DNA from: Glandiceps talaboti
Lineage: Eukaryota; Hemichordata; Enteropneusta; Spengelidae
Assembly (NCBI RefSeq): GCF_964340395.1
Contig: NC_135551.1
Location: 19,823,503 to 19,886,002 of the forward strand
Length of the DNA stretch: 62,500 nucleotides
Direction of reading: 5' to 3'
Shown piece after piece: positions 1 to 11,200 of the stretch. Position 1 is the stretch's first letter, and every line of letters starts with the position of its first letter. The position numbers were made by a program, and so were the translations under genes. The notes below the pieces were generated by a model. The model made no database searches and was not told the origin of the DNA. It saw only the letters and a program-made list of their open reading frames with translations.

Positions 1-10
1 AGTGCATGAT
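1..10 (-). CDS. EED: EED exon 5, first 10 bases only
   Basis: After the acceptor TATTTCAG (complement of 11-18) the last ten bases read AT CAT GCA CT. With the G from exon 4 this gives D-H-A-L, exactly the next residues of vertebrate EED. The exon runs out of the window. Confidence 0.85.
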
Positions 11-3000
11 CTGAAATACATCAAATGTCAATGTTTATTGTTAGATCTGGCATATTATTATCACATCACATCACATCACATCACATCACATCACATCACA
101 TAACATCACGTCACATCACATCACATCAGATCACATCACATCATTTAAACATCACATCATATAAACATCACATCACATGATCAATAAACTAGAGTAATAA
201 TAGTTAACAAAATAACAGAAATAAAGTTTATATGAAAGTATAAACTTAAAGTTAGATAAATGAAATGTATTTCTTTTTAACTCTGTAGAATGTCTTTCCT
301 ATTGATCAGTGCTGATTTTATGAAAGTTGTCAGTGCTATAAGTATGCGTCTTTGATCAGAGTTAAAAAGAGTAATGGAGTCATGATGGGTGAATGGTTAG
401 CGTGACTGGCTTGGAATCTACAGGTTGCAGGTTCGAGCCCCATCGCTGCCTGCTGTTTGTTTCTGAGTGGCTAAAGTCCTTGGGCAAGATTTGAACCACG
501 ACTGTGCCTCAATCAACCCAGCTGTATAACTGGGGACCCGGTAGGAAGTAAGTTGCGATGTGAAGGCTTTAATCCTATGCGCTTAAATGGCTGCAATGGA
601 TTGTATGCTCCCCAGGGAGTTGAGGAAGACTAAAGGGCCGTTGTGCTGTTCTGATCTGAGCCAGGGGTAATAATTGTAAAGCGCTTTGAGCACGGTGTGG
701 GAAAGCGCTATATAAGAACCCAACATTATAATAAATTTTGTACCTGACTTCAAAACATAACATTCTGATTTGAACACGTCACAAGATTTTCTCAATGCCA
801 TACAAATTTAATAATTATTTACATCCCTAGAGAGTGGTTATTAAATACAAGGCATAATGTTACCCAATTTCATGTCTTATGCTACAAGTACAAAAACAGT
901 ATCTGGCAAGTTTTAAACGTGACATTTTCACTTTTATGCATCACAATATTTTAGCAATGCTACATGAAATATAATAATTTACATCCTTTAATATAGATTA
1001 GTAAATACTTTATCACCCAGAGATGTAGTAAGGAGTTCTATCTGGTAATATGTCAGTCTCCATGGAGATCTCCAAGGTTATAGTAATCATGGCAACAGCT
1101 ACTCATCAAATATATAACAACCTGTCTAATGAGTGTCAAGTAGATCCTGCCTGGTGAAATCGTTCACCACTGATGTCTATAATGGTGTGAACACCTCTGA
1201 CCACTTTTATACTGAGATAAGTAGTTTCAACTGAAGGTTACATTAGACGTATACACTGGCCTTGCTATGTATACTATGACAATGCTGATGTACAAACAAA
1301 TAAGGCAAAAAAATTGTGTGGCTCAAATAACGCTCAATTTCAGAATAGGTTGGGTAGGTAGAATTTTGTTTATGTGCGAGTGTTTAATTTAAGTAGTTAT
1401 GTTTTCCATATGGTCTCTGTGTTATTGGTTTCTTTCCATCAGATGTACAGCCATTACAGATTGGAAGAACAGTTTTATATTGTCTTTTAAGTTGATGTCA
1501 GTTTCTGCATCCACTATTTCTTGCGAGACTTCACAATTTTCGCGATTTGATTATTTTTCTCAAATACGTAAAAAAAAGTTTAGAGTCGGCAGTGAGAAAC
1601 TAAGTGGGATCAGGTAACTGATACCAAACAAATTTTTGTTTGCCTAAATATGTAGATTTCATTCATTCATGTTTCCCAAATAGAAAAAGGACTTTTCTGA
1701 AAAGCTAATTTTGTTGAAAGTAAACCAAAAGTGGCAATGATAGCCAAATGTTCAGTGATGAAGAGATTGGCTTTATTCTTGTCAATAACATTCACTTGAA
1801 TTTTGTGCATGATTTGTTATTTTTTTGTTTTGTTTGTTTTTTGTTTTATTTTAATTTTTTGCTTATTTTAAAAAAAGGAAAAAGGAATACATTACAAAAC
1901 AAAGTACAAATAAACCACAAGACTAATACAGACAACCAAAAACACCTATACCTTGTTATATTGTTTTGTAATATTTATCTGTTTACAAACTTGAAATATA
2001 ACAATGTTATCATGTACATCTTTTACTGTATTTCTAAAATATCAAAATATTAAAATAATTTATTTCACAGATTTCAAATTGTCTTTTTCACTTACCTTTA
2101 CTGACTGAAAGTAACAAGTTCTGGTCATGTGGATGGAATTTCAGTTCATTGACAGCATTTCCATGGCCTACATAGTGCTGGAAATATAACAATAATTATG
2201 TATCATGATAGTAAGGCCTAATGAAAATAATTGTGCGGTTACGGTTACCCGACCCCACCTAGTATTTTACTACCCACCCTAAACATTTTTTTAAAAAACA
2301 TATTCGATAATTATTTTTTACAAAATTGGGAAAATAGTGAAGTCTTGCAAGAAATAGTGGATGCGGAAACTGCCATCAACTTTAAATATACATAAAAAAT
2401 TGTTCATCAAATCTGTAATGGCCGTACATCTGATGGGAAGAAATGAATAATACAGAGACCATATGGAAAACAATGGAAAACACAACTACCTGAACTAGAC
2501 ACCCACAAATGAAAAACATTTTTATAAAAATAATAAAATAAAAAATCTACCTTCCACAACTATTCTAAAATTGAGTGTAATCAGAACCACACAATTTTTT
2601 TTATTATGCCTAACTGTATTCCTAAACATTTTTTTTTTACCAGCAGCTGAATGCATCCGACAAATAATGTAACTTTTTAGACACATTAATACAAAGTATA
2701 GCATTAACACAATACATTGACTGATGGGTATTATTATGTAACTTGGCTTGTGACATTTGTGAAAATGGACGATGTACTAATAACTGTTTTAGGGTGAGTT
2801 TAAGTGCAAAATTAGTGTACATAAACTAATTGGTGTGCGTTATAATGAAGGTAACAATTTTTTAAACTGTTTTGGGCAGGTTTTAGTTTTAAGATAGTAT
2901 TAGATAGGGGGGGGGGGGGGTTAGACTGGCACCAGTTCTTTGGGGGAAAAAACTTTTCTTTAAATGTTGTATTATTCAAATGTCTTTTTTTAATATTAAT

Positions 3001-3166
3001 TTTTAGTTTTTAAGGGAAAATGTTCTTAACTTTTTTTCGAAATGATTTGCCAGTTACTAGTAGTCCCTACGGAATATACACCGACTGTTTAATAATATTA
3101 TAACTTAGAAATATTTTATTTGGATTTCCAATAAAAAATGAAAACAGCCTGAAGACTTGAACAAGT

Positions 3167-3198
<32 letters not shown>

Positions 3199-6014
3199 AG
3201 GACGTTAGGGTTGTGTTGTAAGTTTAAAGATAGTAGTGACTAAATGTGAATACATCTCATATATCTTACCTTTACAGATAGTAGTGACTAAATGTGAATA
3301 CACCTCATATATCTTACCTTTACAGATTGTAGTGACTAAATGTGAATACATCTCATATATCTTACCTTTACAGATAGTAGTAACTAAATGTGAATACATC
3401 TCATACATCTTACCTTTACAGATAGTAGTGACTAAATGTGAATACATCTCATACATCTTACCTTTACAGATTGTAGTGACTAAATGTGAATACATCTCAT
3501 ACATCTTACCTTTACAGATTGTAGTGACTAAACGTGAATACACCTCATATATCTTACCTTTACAGATAGTAGTAACTAAATGTGAATACATCTCATATAT
3601 CTTACCTTTACAGATGGTAGTGACTAAACGTGAATACATCTCATACATCTTACCTTTACAGATAGTAGTGACTAAATGTGAATACACCTCATATATCTTA
3701 CCTTTACAGATAGTAGTGACTAAACGTGAATACACCTCATATATCTTACCTTTACAGATAGTAGTGACTAAACGTGAATACACCTCATACATCTTACCTT
3801 TACAGATAGTAGTGACTAAATGTGAATACACCTCATATATCTTACCTTTACAGATAGTAGTGACTAAATGTGAATACATCTCATACATCTTACCTTTACA
3901 GATAGTAGTGACTAAACGTGAATACATCTCATATATCTTACCTTTACAGATAGTAGTGACTAAATGTGAATACACCTCATATATCTTACCTTTACAGATA
4001 GTAGTGACTAAATGTGAATACACATCATATATCTTACCTTTACAGATTGTAGTGACTAAATGTGAATACATCTCATATATCTTACCTTTACAGATGGTAG
4101 TGACTAAACGTGAATACACATCATATATCTTACCTTTACAGATAGTAGTGACTAAACGTGAATACATCTCATACATCTTACCTTTACAGATAGTAGTGAC
4201 TAAATGTGAATACACCTCATATATCTTACCTTTACAGATGGTAGTGACTAAACGTGAATACATCTCATATATCTTACCTTTACAGATAGTAGTGACTAAA
4301 CGTGAATACATCTCATATATCTTACCTTTACAGATGGTAGTGACTAAATGTGAATACACCTCATATATCTTACCTTTACAGATAGTAGTGACTAAATGTG
4401 AATACACCTCATATATCTTACCTTTACAGATTGTAGTGACTAAATGTGAATACATCTCATATATCTTACCTTTACAGATGGTAGTGACTAAATGTGAATA
4501 CACCTCATATATCTTACCTTTACAGATAGTAGTGACTAAATGTGAATACACCTCATATATCTTACCTTTACAGATTGTAGTGACTAAATGTGAATACACC
4601 TCATATATCTTACCTTTACAGATAGTAGTGACTAAACGTGAATACATCTCATATATCTTACCTTTACAGATGGTAGTGACTAAATGTGAATACACCTCAT
4701 ATATCTTACCTTTACAGATAGTAGTGACTAAATGTGAATACACCTCATATATCTTACCTTTACAGATAGTAGTGACTAAACGTGAATACATCTCATATAT
4801 CTTACCTTTACAGATTGTAGTGACTAAATGTGAATACATCTCATATATCTTACCTTTACAGATAGTAGTGACTAAATGTGAATACACATCATATATCTTA
4901 CCTTTACAGATGGTAGTGACTAAATGTGAATACACCTCATACATTTTACCTTTACAGATAGTAGTGACTAAATGTGAATACACCTCATATATCTTACCTT
5001 TACAGATGGTAGTGACTAAATGTGAATACACCTCATATATCTTACCTTTACAGATAGTAGTGACTAAACGTGAATACATCTCATTTATCTTACCTTTAAG
5101 ATGGTAGTGACTAAACGTGAATACATCTCATTTATCTTACCTTTACAGATAGTAGTGACTAAACGTGAATACATCTCATATATCTTACCTTTACAGATAG
5201 TAGTGACTAAACGTGAATACATCTCATTTATCTTACCTTTACAGATTGTAGTGACTAAATGTGAATACATCTCATATATCTTACCTTTACAGATAGTAGT
5301 GACTAAATGTGAATACACATCATATATCTTACCTTTACAGATAGTAGTGACTAAATGTGAATACATCTCATTTATCTTACCTTTACAGATAGTAGTGACT
5401 AAATGTGAATACATCTCATATATCTTACCTTTACAGATAGTAGTGACTAAATGTGAATACACCTCATACATTTTACCTTTACAGATAGTAGTGACTAAAT
5501 GTGAATACACCTCATACATTTTACCTTTACAGATAGTAGTGACTAAATGTGAATACATCTCATATATCTTACCTTTACAGATGGTAGTGACTAAATGTGA
5601 ATACATCTCATACATCTTACCTTTACACACTGTAAACTGATGGGACTAACAAGTCGGATAATTCCCCTAGATCCAGCCACAGCTAATATAGGAGATCCTG
5701 TATTGTCATCTATTGTCCAAGCACATGTGTAGAAATTTTCATCTGTCTGTCAAAATACTGCTAAGGAACAAACAAAAACCACAAATTTTCCCTGACTATT
5801 TTTTAACTTTCAATTCAGGTTGTGTTTTTGTTAAAAAGGTCACATTTTCCTGAATTCCAAATGTATTTTTTTTTCAGGTTTTCCACTAAATTATATTTAA
5901 AGTATACCATGAGGAAATCTGTGCAAGTTTTACCAGATCCCATCCACCCCACATAAACAAACAACACACACAAACAGTATACATAACACACATGTACACA
6001 CATACATACATATG

Positions 6015-6052
<38 letters not shown>

Positions 6053-7405
6053 TACATACATACATACATACATACATACATACATACATACATACATACA
6101 TACTAAGTACATACATACGTACATACATACATACAACAAAAATAAAAGAAATATGATCCATGTCACATACATAGTAATGAAATCTCTAATCATGTACAAA
6201 TAGTACATGTAATCACAAAGGATACATCAGGATCACAATAACTTTGTAATAACTTGATCCCTCCTTCTTTGATTTCATAAATAGTAACTCTATTACTACC
6301 AACAGTTGCAAATATTTGTGGATCCCCTTCCTGACAGTTGTGATTAAACTGAACACCAAACAATGGCTGTCCGTGATCTTCTTTCACATAATTTACACAC
6401 TTATACAGAAGTTTACATTTCTTGCTCTTCCATTTTCCCCTGGAAAATTTCCTGCCCAAAGTTGTTGGGGTGTCTGACCGTGAGTTGGTTTCATCCAGGG
6501 TTGAGGTACTTGCTGTACTCCTGGCTTCCTCTATATCCTGGTATATGACAATAACAACATGTATTTTGTTCATCAAGTTATCAAACAAAAAATATAGATA
6601 TACAGTAAAACTCTGATATGTGACACTTAGGTGTTATTCCCCAATATTTTTATATTCATTTAAACCGAGTTTAAAGCATTCAATATCAAGCACCAACACA
6701 TTTCACTTTGAAAATTTAAATTTCAGATTGTAAGTTCTTTTTTTTTTTAAAGTAACTATTTATGGGAAATAAAGAAAGACATTGTGAGGAGGGGGGGGGG
6801 GTTTACATATACATTGTGAGTATGTATGTATGTATGTGTTATCTATAACAAAGAAATATATCAAAGATTTATGGGAGAACAGAAATATGTTTTCAGGAGA
6901 GTTAGTTACTTTCTTGTAATTATGTTTTTAGTGCTGTAGTTCTTTTGTACTATTGTAGTTAATTAATGACAATTTTGTGTTTCTTGCCGATTCATATTCA
7001 CTATTGGATGGATATTCCATTGACATTGAATCACCACCCGATTCTGCACTGCATTGTACTTATATTGCATGTCATCTCATGGAATACATTGGAGTGAGCT
7101 CTCCAGACATCTATAATGTCACCCCACAATCTAGAATGTCCATGGTCAACAATGCTTGATCACTCTCGCCAGCCCCGGTTGCTTCATAACAAACGTTGGC
7201 TATTGACACGTGACAAAGCCCCAGTTAGCGTTTGGTATCTAACACTATTACACGAATTACTTCGCATAAGATCTCAAAGACTTTTATAAACTTCATCCTA
7301 TAAACTTACATTCTCGTCACCCGACAAATCATTCGGCAAGCCATTTTCCGTTAACTTTGCCTTCTTTGAAGGCAGACAAACACTACCGTCCTCTGCGTCT
7401 GACAT
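1..7405 (-). CDS. EED: EED, Polycomb repressive complex 2 WD40 subunit (5' part, exons 1-5 partial)
   Basis: EED is the core WD40 subunit of PRC2. It binds H3K27me3 and stimulates EZH2 in the nucleus. Coding exons on the minus strand are 7405-7310, 6537-6226, 5746-5621, 2177-2096 and 10-1 (cut by the window). They read continuously for 208 residues; all complete introns are GT-AG, and junctions are phase 0 except exon 4/5 (phase 1). Visible landmarks are the acidic N-terminus ending SGDEN, the basic GKWKSKKC segment (residues 66-73), [35 protein letters not shown], the HYVGHGNA repeat start and [12 protein letters not shown]. Known human aromatic-cage residues F97 and Y148 correspond to F92 and Y142 here. 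The remaining blades of the propeller lie beyond position 1. Identification is by recall of the vertebrate protein and is very secure; exon boundaries rest on frame continuity. Confidence 0.96.
60..178. repeat. (TCACA)n / (CATCA)n microsatellite
   Basis: Pentamer repeat, pure for about 45 bp and then increasingly interrupted. It lies about 45 bp inside intron 4 from the exon 5 acceptor. Confidence 0.9.
376..734 (+). mobile_element. tRNA-derived SINE, copy 1
   Basis: About 360 bp. The head resembles a tRNA gene with an A-box-like TGGTTAGCGTG at 394-404 and a B-box GGTTCGAGCCC at 430-440, as expected for internal pol III promoters. The body is shared over its whole length with an inverted copy at 13786-14165. 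The 3' end carries a GCGCTTTGAGCAC/AGCGCTATATAAG motif and an AT-rich trinucleotide-like tail. The family name is not known to me. Activity cannot be judged. Confidence 0.85.
1304..1644 (-). mobile_element. PIF/Harbinger-like MITE, copy A
   Basis: 341 bp. It begins GGCAAAAAAATTGTGTGG and ends in an imperfect inverted copy, with 3-bp TAA direct repeats at 1301-1303 and 1645-1647. The interior is the reverse complement of copies B (2215-2610) and C (17115-17493), including the shared word GTGAAGTCTCGCAAGAAATA. TAA/TTA duplications and GGC/GGG termini are typical of PIF/Harbinger. There is no transposase. Confidence 0.8.
2096..2177 (-). CDS. EED: EED exon 4
   Basis: Encodes residues 179-205 plus one base, from HYVGHGNA to NLLLSVSK, a WD40 blade. 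The acceptor is TATTTCCAG and the donor AAAG/GTAAGTG. The split codon is completed as Asp by the first two bases of exon 5. Confidence 0.94.
2215..2610 (+). mobile_element. PIF/Harbinger-like MITE, copy B
   Basis: 396 bp with imperfect terminal inverted repeats (GGCCTAATGAAAATAATTGT versus GGCATAATAAAAAAAATTGT) and TAA duplications at 2212-2214 and 2611-2613. It is homologous throughout to copies A and C. No transposase. Confidence 0.8.
3168..3197. repeat. 30-nt G homopolymer
   Basis: Uninterrupted G tract 32 bp from the edge of the 48-bp array; it is a C tract on the transcribed EED sense strand. Its exact length in the genome is uncertain, since homopolymers are prone to sequencing error. 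Confidence 0.9.
3230..5628. repeat. 48-bp minisatellite, 50 units, each with a 5' splice site on the EED strand
   Basis: Units begin with ATAGTAGTGACTAAA (plus strand) and end with CTTACCTTTACAG. Fifty units of 48 bp fit exactly, apart from one single-base loss near 5098. Units differ at a few fixed positions (A/T/G in GATWGTAG, TG/CG in AAAYGTG, CATATAT/CATACAT). Read on the minus strand each unit contains AAAG/GTAAGAT (GTAAAA in about three units). The last unit is the true EED exon 3 donor. Because 48 is divisible by 3, both strands have long stop-free frames of about 620 codons; these are a period artefact, not genes. Confidence 0.97.
5621..5746 (-). CDS. EED: EED exon 3, abutting the 48-bp array
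   Basis: Encodes residues 137-178 (42 codons), [10 protein letters not shown] through [10 protein letters not shown] to LQCVK. The acceptor is TTTTGACAG followed by ACA. A second AG lies 4 nt further in and would break the frame, so the first is used. The donor AAAG/GTAAGAT is the terminal unit of the 50-unit tandem array, which fills the adjoining intron. Confidence 0.95.
5747..6225 (-). other. EED intron 2
   Basis: 479 bp. Its middle is filled by (CA)n and (CATA)n microsatellite from 5965 to 6135. No other feature is seen. Confidence 0.88.
5965..6135. repeat. (CA)n/(CATA)n microsatellite
   Basis: Compound dinucleotide and tetranucleotide repeat with minor interruptions inside EED intron 2. 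It generates spurious low-complexity reading frames in several frames. Confidence 0.95.
6226..6537 (-). CDS. EED: EED exon 2
   Basis: Encodes residues 33-136 (104 codons, phase 0 to phase 0): a Ser/Thr-rich linker, the basic KWKSKKC segment, then the first WD40 blade with QPLFGVQF and ATVGSNRV. The acceptor is ATACCAG. The donor GTATCC follows a GAT codon; it is weaker than the other donors, but the next exon continues in frame and in register with the vertebrate protein. Confidence 0.94.
6538..7309 (-). other. EED intron 1
   Basis: 772 bp, AT-rich, with a 10-nt G run near 6791 and a short (TATG)n tract near 6820. No coding sequence or recognisable element is seen. Confidence 0.85.
7310..7405 (-). 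CDS. EED: EED exon 1
   Basis: Encodes residues 1-32, from MSDAEDG through a KKAKL basic patch to SGDEN. The donor GTAAG follows directly after an AAT codon (phase 0). The SGDEN ending matches the same place in vertebrate EED. The ATG chosen is the first in this frame with EED-like sequence; nothing upstream in frame resembles EED. Confidence 0.93.
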
Positions 7406-8213
7406 GTTGGATTCCCGCGAGACCGTAAAAGGGTATGTCAACTGTCGACAAACAATAATATTGGTACAAAAACGTATCAAGTGCACACATAACACAATTC
7501 ACACCATAAAACAGTTTGGTGATTATCAATTTTATATTTCGTATAGGGCATGAATGTTTGAGGAATATAGCTTTGTTTCGCTAAGGTAAATTTCTGGTCA
7601 CGTTACTGTTTTGCGACAATATCAAATTTGCAGAAGCATGTGAAGGATTGTGGATAATATAGAGGACAACAGTTATATATCTGTAATAAATCTAGACTTT
7701 AAATGGTTGTTTTAAGACAACGTTTGACGCCCTCTTCACCCCTTTGTCGGAAAACGCATCGAAATTATTAAAACTTGTGGCGAAAATATGATATCGGAAG
7801 TTACTTTTTCAGAATAGTAGATGAACGCTGATTGGATGTTCTCATCGCTCAACTTTTAAATCATTTACCAAAAACAAATATCATTTATTCGCCGTTCTAT
7901 TTGTCAAGTAGACGAACAGTCATAGAAATCGTATTTTTTAAATGCGAGGAATACCTTTAATGGGAGACACTTTTTAAGCTGTTATGAACGATTATTCTTT
8001 TCAAACGTAGAAACTTAGATTGTCCAACCACACAGGTCGTACGATATTCTTGCATGACGTAAATACCCATACACGCATGCGCAAAGAGGCTCGTTGAAGG
8101 CAGACAAAACGAGAATAGGGCTACACAGAAACCATTATCGTACTATTTATTTACGGTGTAGATCTTCCAGATTTTGGTCAAATTTTCGCAACTGGTCGGC
8201 AAATCTGGGGAAT
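7406..8213. promoter_or_regulatory. shared divergent promoter interval of EED and macoilin
   Basis: 808 bp separate the two ATG codons. CpG dinucleotides look more frequent here and in the following 500 bp than in the surrounding introns. Close to the macoilin start, TGACGTAA (8055-8062) resembles a CRE/ATF site, and GCATGCGCA (8075-8083) is a strong NRF1-type core. No convincing TATA box is seen near either start, in line with a housekeeping CpG promoter. The position of either transcription start is not visible from sequence. Confidence 0.65.
8075..8083. promoter_or_regulatory. NRF1-like site
   Basis: GCATGCGCA matches the core of the NRF1 consensus, which is commonly found in bidirectional CpG promoters. 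It lies 131 bp upstream of the macoilin ATG, next to a CRE-like TGACGTAA. Confidence 0.5.
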
Positions 8214-8293
8214 ATGAAGAGGCGAAATGCCGAATGTGGCAAACTCAGACGCCCGCTAAAGCGAAATAAGATCACAGAAGGCATCTATGGCAG
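8214..8293 (+). CDS. MACO1: macoilin exon 1
   Basis: Residues 1-26 plus two bases, from MKRRNAE through [17 protein letters not shown]. This basic N-terminus is almost identical to the vertebrate one. The donor AG/GTACGTT is followed by a 25.6-kb intron. Confidence 0.95.
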
Positions 8294-11200
8294 GTACGTT
8301 CGTGAGAGAATGTTTCCACATCAGATGGGAGCTGTCTCGGTGACTGAGTCATATTTCAGAGGGATTTCCCTCGATATTACTCGATAAAACAATCATACAC
8401 CATATATTAAATAGCTAAATATGTAAATTTGGTCTTTCTGATAAACGTTCTCGCAGTTATTTGAACGTTTTGAATGCTAGCACACAACACGTTCAAGTAA
8501 TCTGAAGGCATACGTTCACACTGCTGCGTCTGACCCTAATACTGTCAAAATGCAAGCATGTCTTACGTGAATAATCGAAACACACGCCGCGCTAAGTTCG
8601 CTTTGTGCAACATTTTTATGATGTATTTTGTGACAATTATTTCGTAACTTCACGCCATCATGATGAAATATCCTGCTAGAGGCCTCACGTACGTTTTTCG
8701 ATGAGCTGTGAGGAAACGTCTAAATAGAAAGTAGAAATGGGAAGTTTGTTTTTGTTTTCGTTGAATGTGCACAATGAATATGTATATTATGGATTAATGG
8801 CGTTTTGGTGAAGTTAAGTCTCGCTATTGAAATCCGTTACTCGATTATTGAGTACATGTAGTTATTTTAACGGAGGCTATAGTTTTCAATTACCCGGCTT
8901 ACACGAGTGGCTATACATATAGTGTCCATATGTGTGTAGAATTTTCAATCTTTTATGTTGGATGATACAGCACAAAAAATCCTACAAGTGAAACTCCGTT
9001 TTGAAGTACCACTATAGCTCATTAATTTCCTTTGTGATGAGAAAACCATTTTCCATGTCATTCATGGCAAGTGTGAATAGGGTTTTGTAATAAATTAAAC
9101 AAGGATCTATCTAAAATCTCCATTTAAATACAATTCTAAAGAGAAAGGTTATTCTGATCAATAGCCCAAATCCAATTTTCTATTGTTTGCTCTGTGATAG
9201 AGTCTATCTCTGTTGAACAAATAAAATGGACTGATTAGAGTACTTAAGATCAATTGAAATAACTATTTGTCTAACTAGCTAATTGCAGTAATGAGGTGAA
9301 GAAAATTATTTTCTTAATTTGTGGAGTTTTTGAATGAAACTTCAAGGTGCACTTGTATATATATTTAATGTATGACTTTGACCTCATAATATATTTATAA
9401 TGCATGCAGACATAAATTTAGAAGTTAATATTCCATCTATTGTAAGCCCTAGGCTGTTTTAGGTTGGGGTTTGATCATTCTAGTGTTTCAGTACTCTGAA
9501 CTTGGAAAGGGATGCAGCTGACATGCTATAGGTCTGTGTTTATTCATTTATGATGAATTTATTTCACTTGATGAATCATAGTCTCTATTCTTACCATTTT
9601 AGTTCAAGTTAAAACAGTCTGAAATCAAATAATAACAAGACTATTGGGTTTAATTTCGAGATTAAAATTTTGTGTGTTTTTTTCGGGAAAGGAACGCCAA
9701 CCATTCAGGCTCTCAGCTAGTGACCTTTGAAAGTTGTCACCAATCTGTGTGTACTTACAAAAATCTAACAGAGCCTAGTGAATTGATTAATTAATCGTAT
9801 ACATGTCACAATTTGTCATTCTTGAGACTTTAGGCTATGGACAGTCTTTGTAATCTAGTAATGGTGTTGACTGAGGCATATTGTGGTAATGCTTGTGATA
9901 ATAGTTATAAAAAGTGGTATTTGAAGGAGATATAATCTATTGAAAGCCAAGATATGCATGATTACCCTGGAAAGGATTTTAATTTAATGGCATTTAATGT
10001 CAACTACATGTACAACTGACCTTGTTGTAATATTTTGTCAATATTGGTATGGTATGACCTTTTCCAAAGGTGCAGACAGAAGAGTGTGCATTGACCCATT
10101 GTGTATCAGTACAGTAACACTCAAAAATTGACTGATGATCCAGATTTTGTATAATTCACCTACAATTTACTTCTTTTGTCATACAAATGCAGTGTTTTTG
10201 TTAAGTGTTATGAATCCTAGTAACATACATGTGGTAGGAAAATCTGGTAGAACTGACAAGAAAAATACCAATGTCCCATATATTTTAAAGTATGATTTTG
10301 GTGGAGAGCCCCATCACACTGCTTGTGACATGTTTGTGTGAGATCTCTGTTGTGTGTTGTTCCTGACCCTATCCATTGAACTGTACTCGAAAGTGAAATT
10401 CAAGTCACTTGGCATGTTCACCCCATGAAATTTAACAATACACTGTAATGATTTCAAGTGATGTATGCAAATATTAAGAAGTACTTGTAATTTGAATGGA
10501 AATGGTAACAAGTTCAATATGCAATTTGCATATAATATCGCACATTTGAATCCAGCCTTGTGACCATATTTAGTAGGTTATTGACATGTTATGAACTCTG
10601 CTCATCATGTATTTCCTTGAAGAGTGACACATACTGTTGTGATTTTAGTTTTAGTTTGTTCAATATGATAACAGCAAGTCTGTTTAATGAACAATTTATT
10701 TGACTTGGTGTTTTTTCCACTGGCACTGTACATGGTGTGTGTACTACATGTAGGGGTAGACATTAAGTCACATATATTAGATGAACAACCCTATTGTAGA
10801 ACTGTAAATCTCTTTTGGCATAATAGGCAGACTCAGTATTCTCTCAATTGTTATGTCTTTCTGTGAAAGTAGTCAAGCGTTCACCCCATCTATTGTGTAA
10901 GAAAAGGAAGTGAAAAAATAATGGGCTTGAAAAGAAACTTGTTTTCATGCATGTGATTTGTTTTGAGAAGTGTATACCAATGATTGATTGAGTACGTACG
11001 AAAAAGAAAGTTGTAACCTGTTGTAACGGATTTACTTCAGAAAAAACTCCATGGTTGTGAGATACATTTATGTGTTGTCTAGACGTCAGTTTTCATATGT
11101 GTTTCTTGTATCATAGTCTGTTATCCAACAAAAATGTCCACATACAAGTAGAGAGTCACAATGTGTGTTAAATGGATTGTGTGCCAAATTATAATTCCTG

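Larger units (their letters stand above)
11..2095 (-). other. EED intron 4
   Basis: Contains a pentanucleotide TCACA repeat (60-178), a full SINE copy (376-734) and a PIF/Harbinger-like MITE (1304-1644). The remainder is AT-rich with no coding sequence I can support. Confidence 0.85.
2178..5620 (-). other. EED intron 3
   Basis: Contains, from low to high coordinate, MITE copy B (2215-2610), a 14-nt G run (2907-2920), a 30-nt G run (3168-3197) and the 48-bp tandem array (3230-5628) that ends on the exon 3 donor. Other sequence is AT-rich and non-coding. Confidence 0.9.

Noticed and set aside
3230-5628. CRISPR-like direct repeat array
   Set aside because: Units are contiguous with no unique spacers, and the genome is eukaryotic; it is a minisatellite.
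3205-5640. Long open frames of about 620 and 180 codons on both strands
   Set aside because: They are products of the 48-bp period (multiple of three, no stop in two frames), present on both strands at once, with a 16-residue repeat and no independent coding signal. The one-base loss near 5098 splits both.
5743-5746. Alternative EED exon 3 acceptor 4 nt downstream
   Set aside because: It would shift the frame and lose the Thr-Asp that aligns with vertebrate EED.
8094-8213. Upstream extension of macoilin exon 1
   Set aside because: The frame is open but has no ATG before 8214, and the sequence does not resemble macoilin; 8214 matches the conserved N-terminus.
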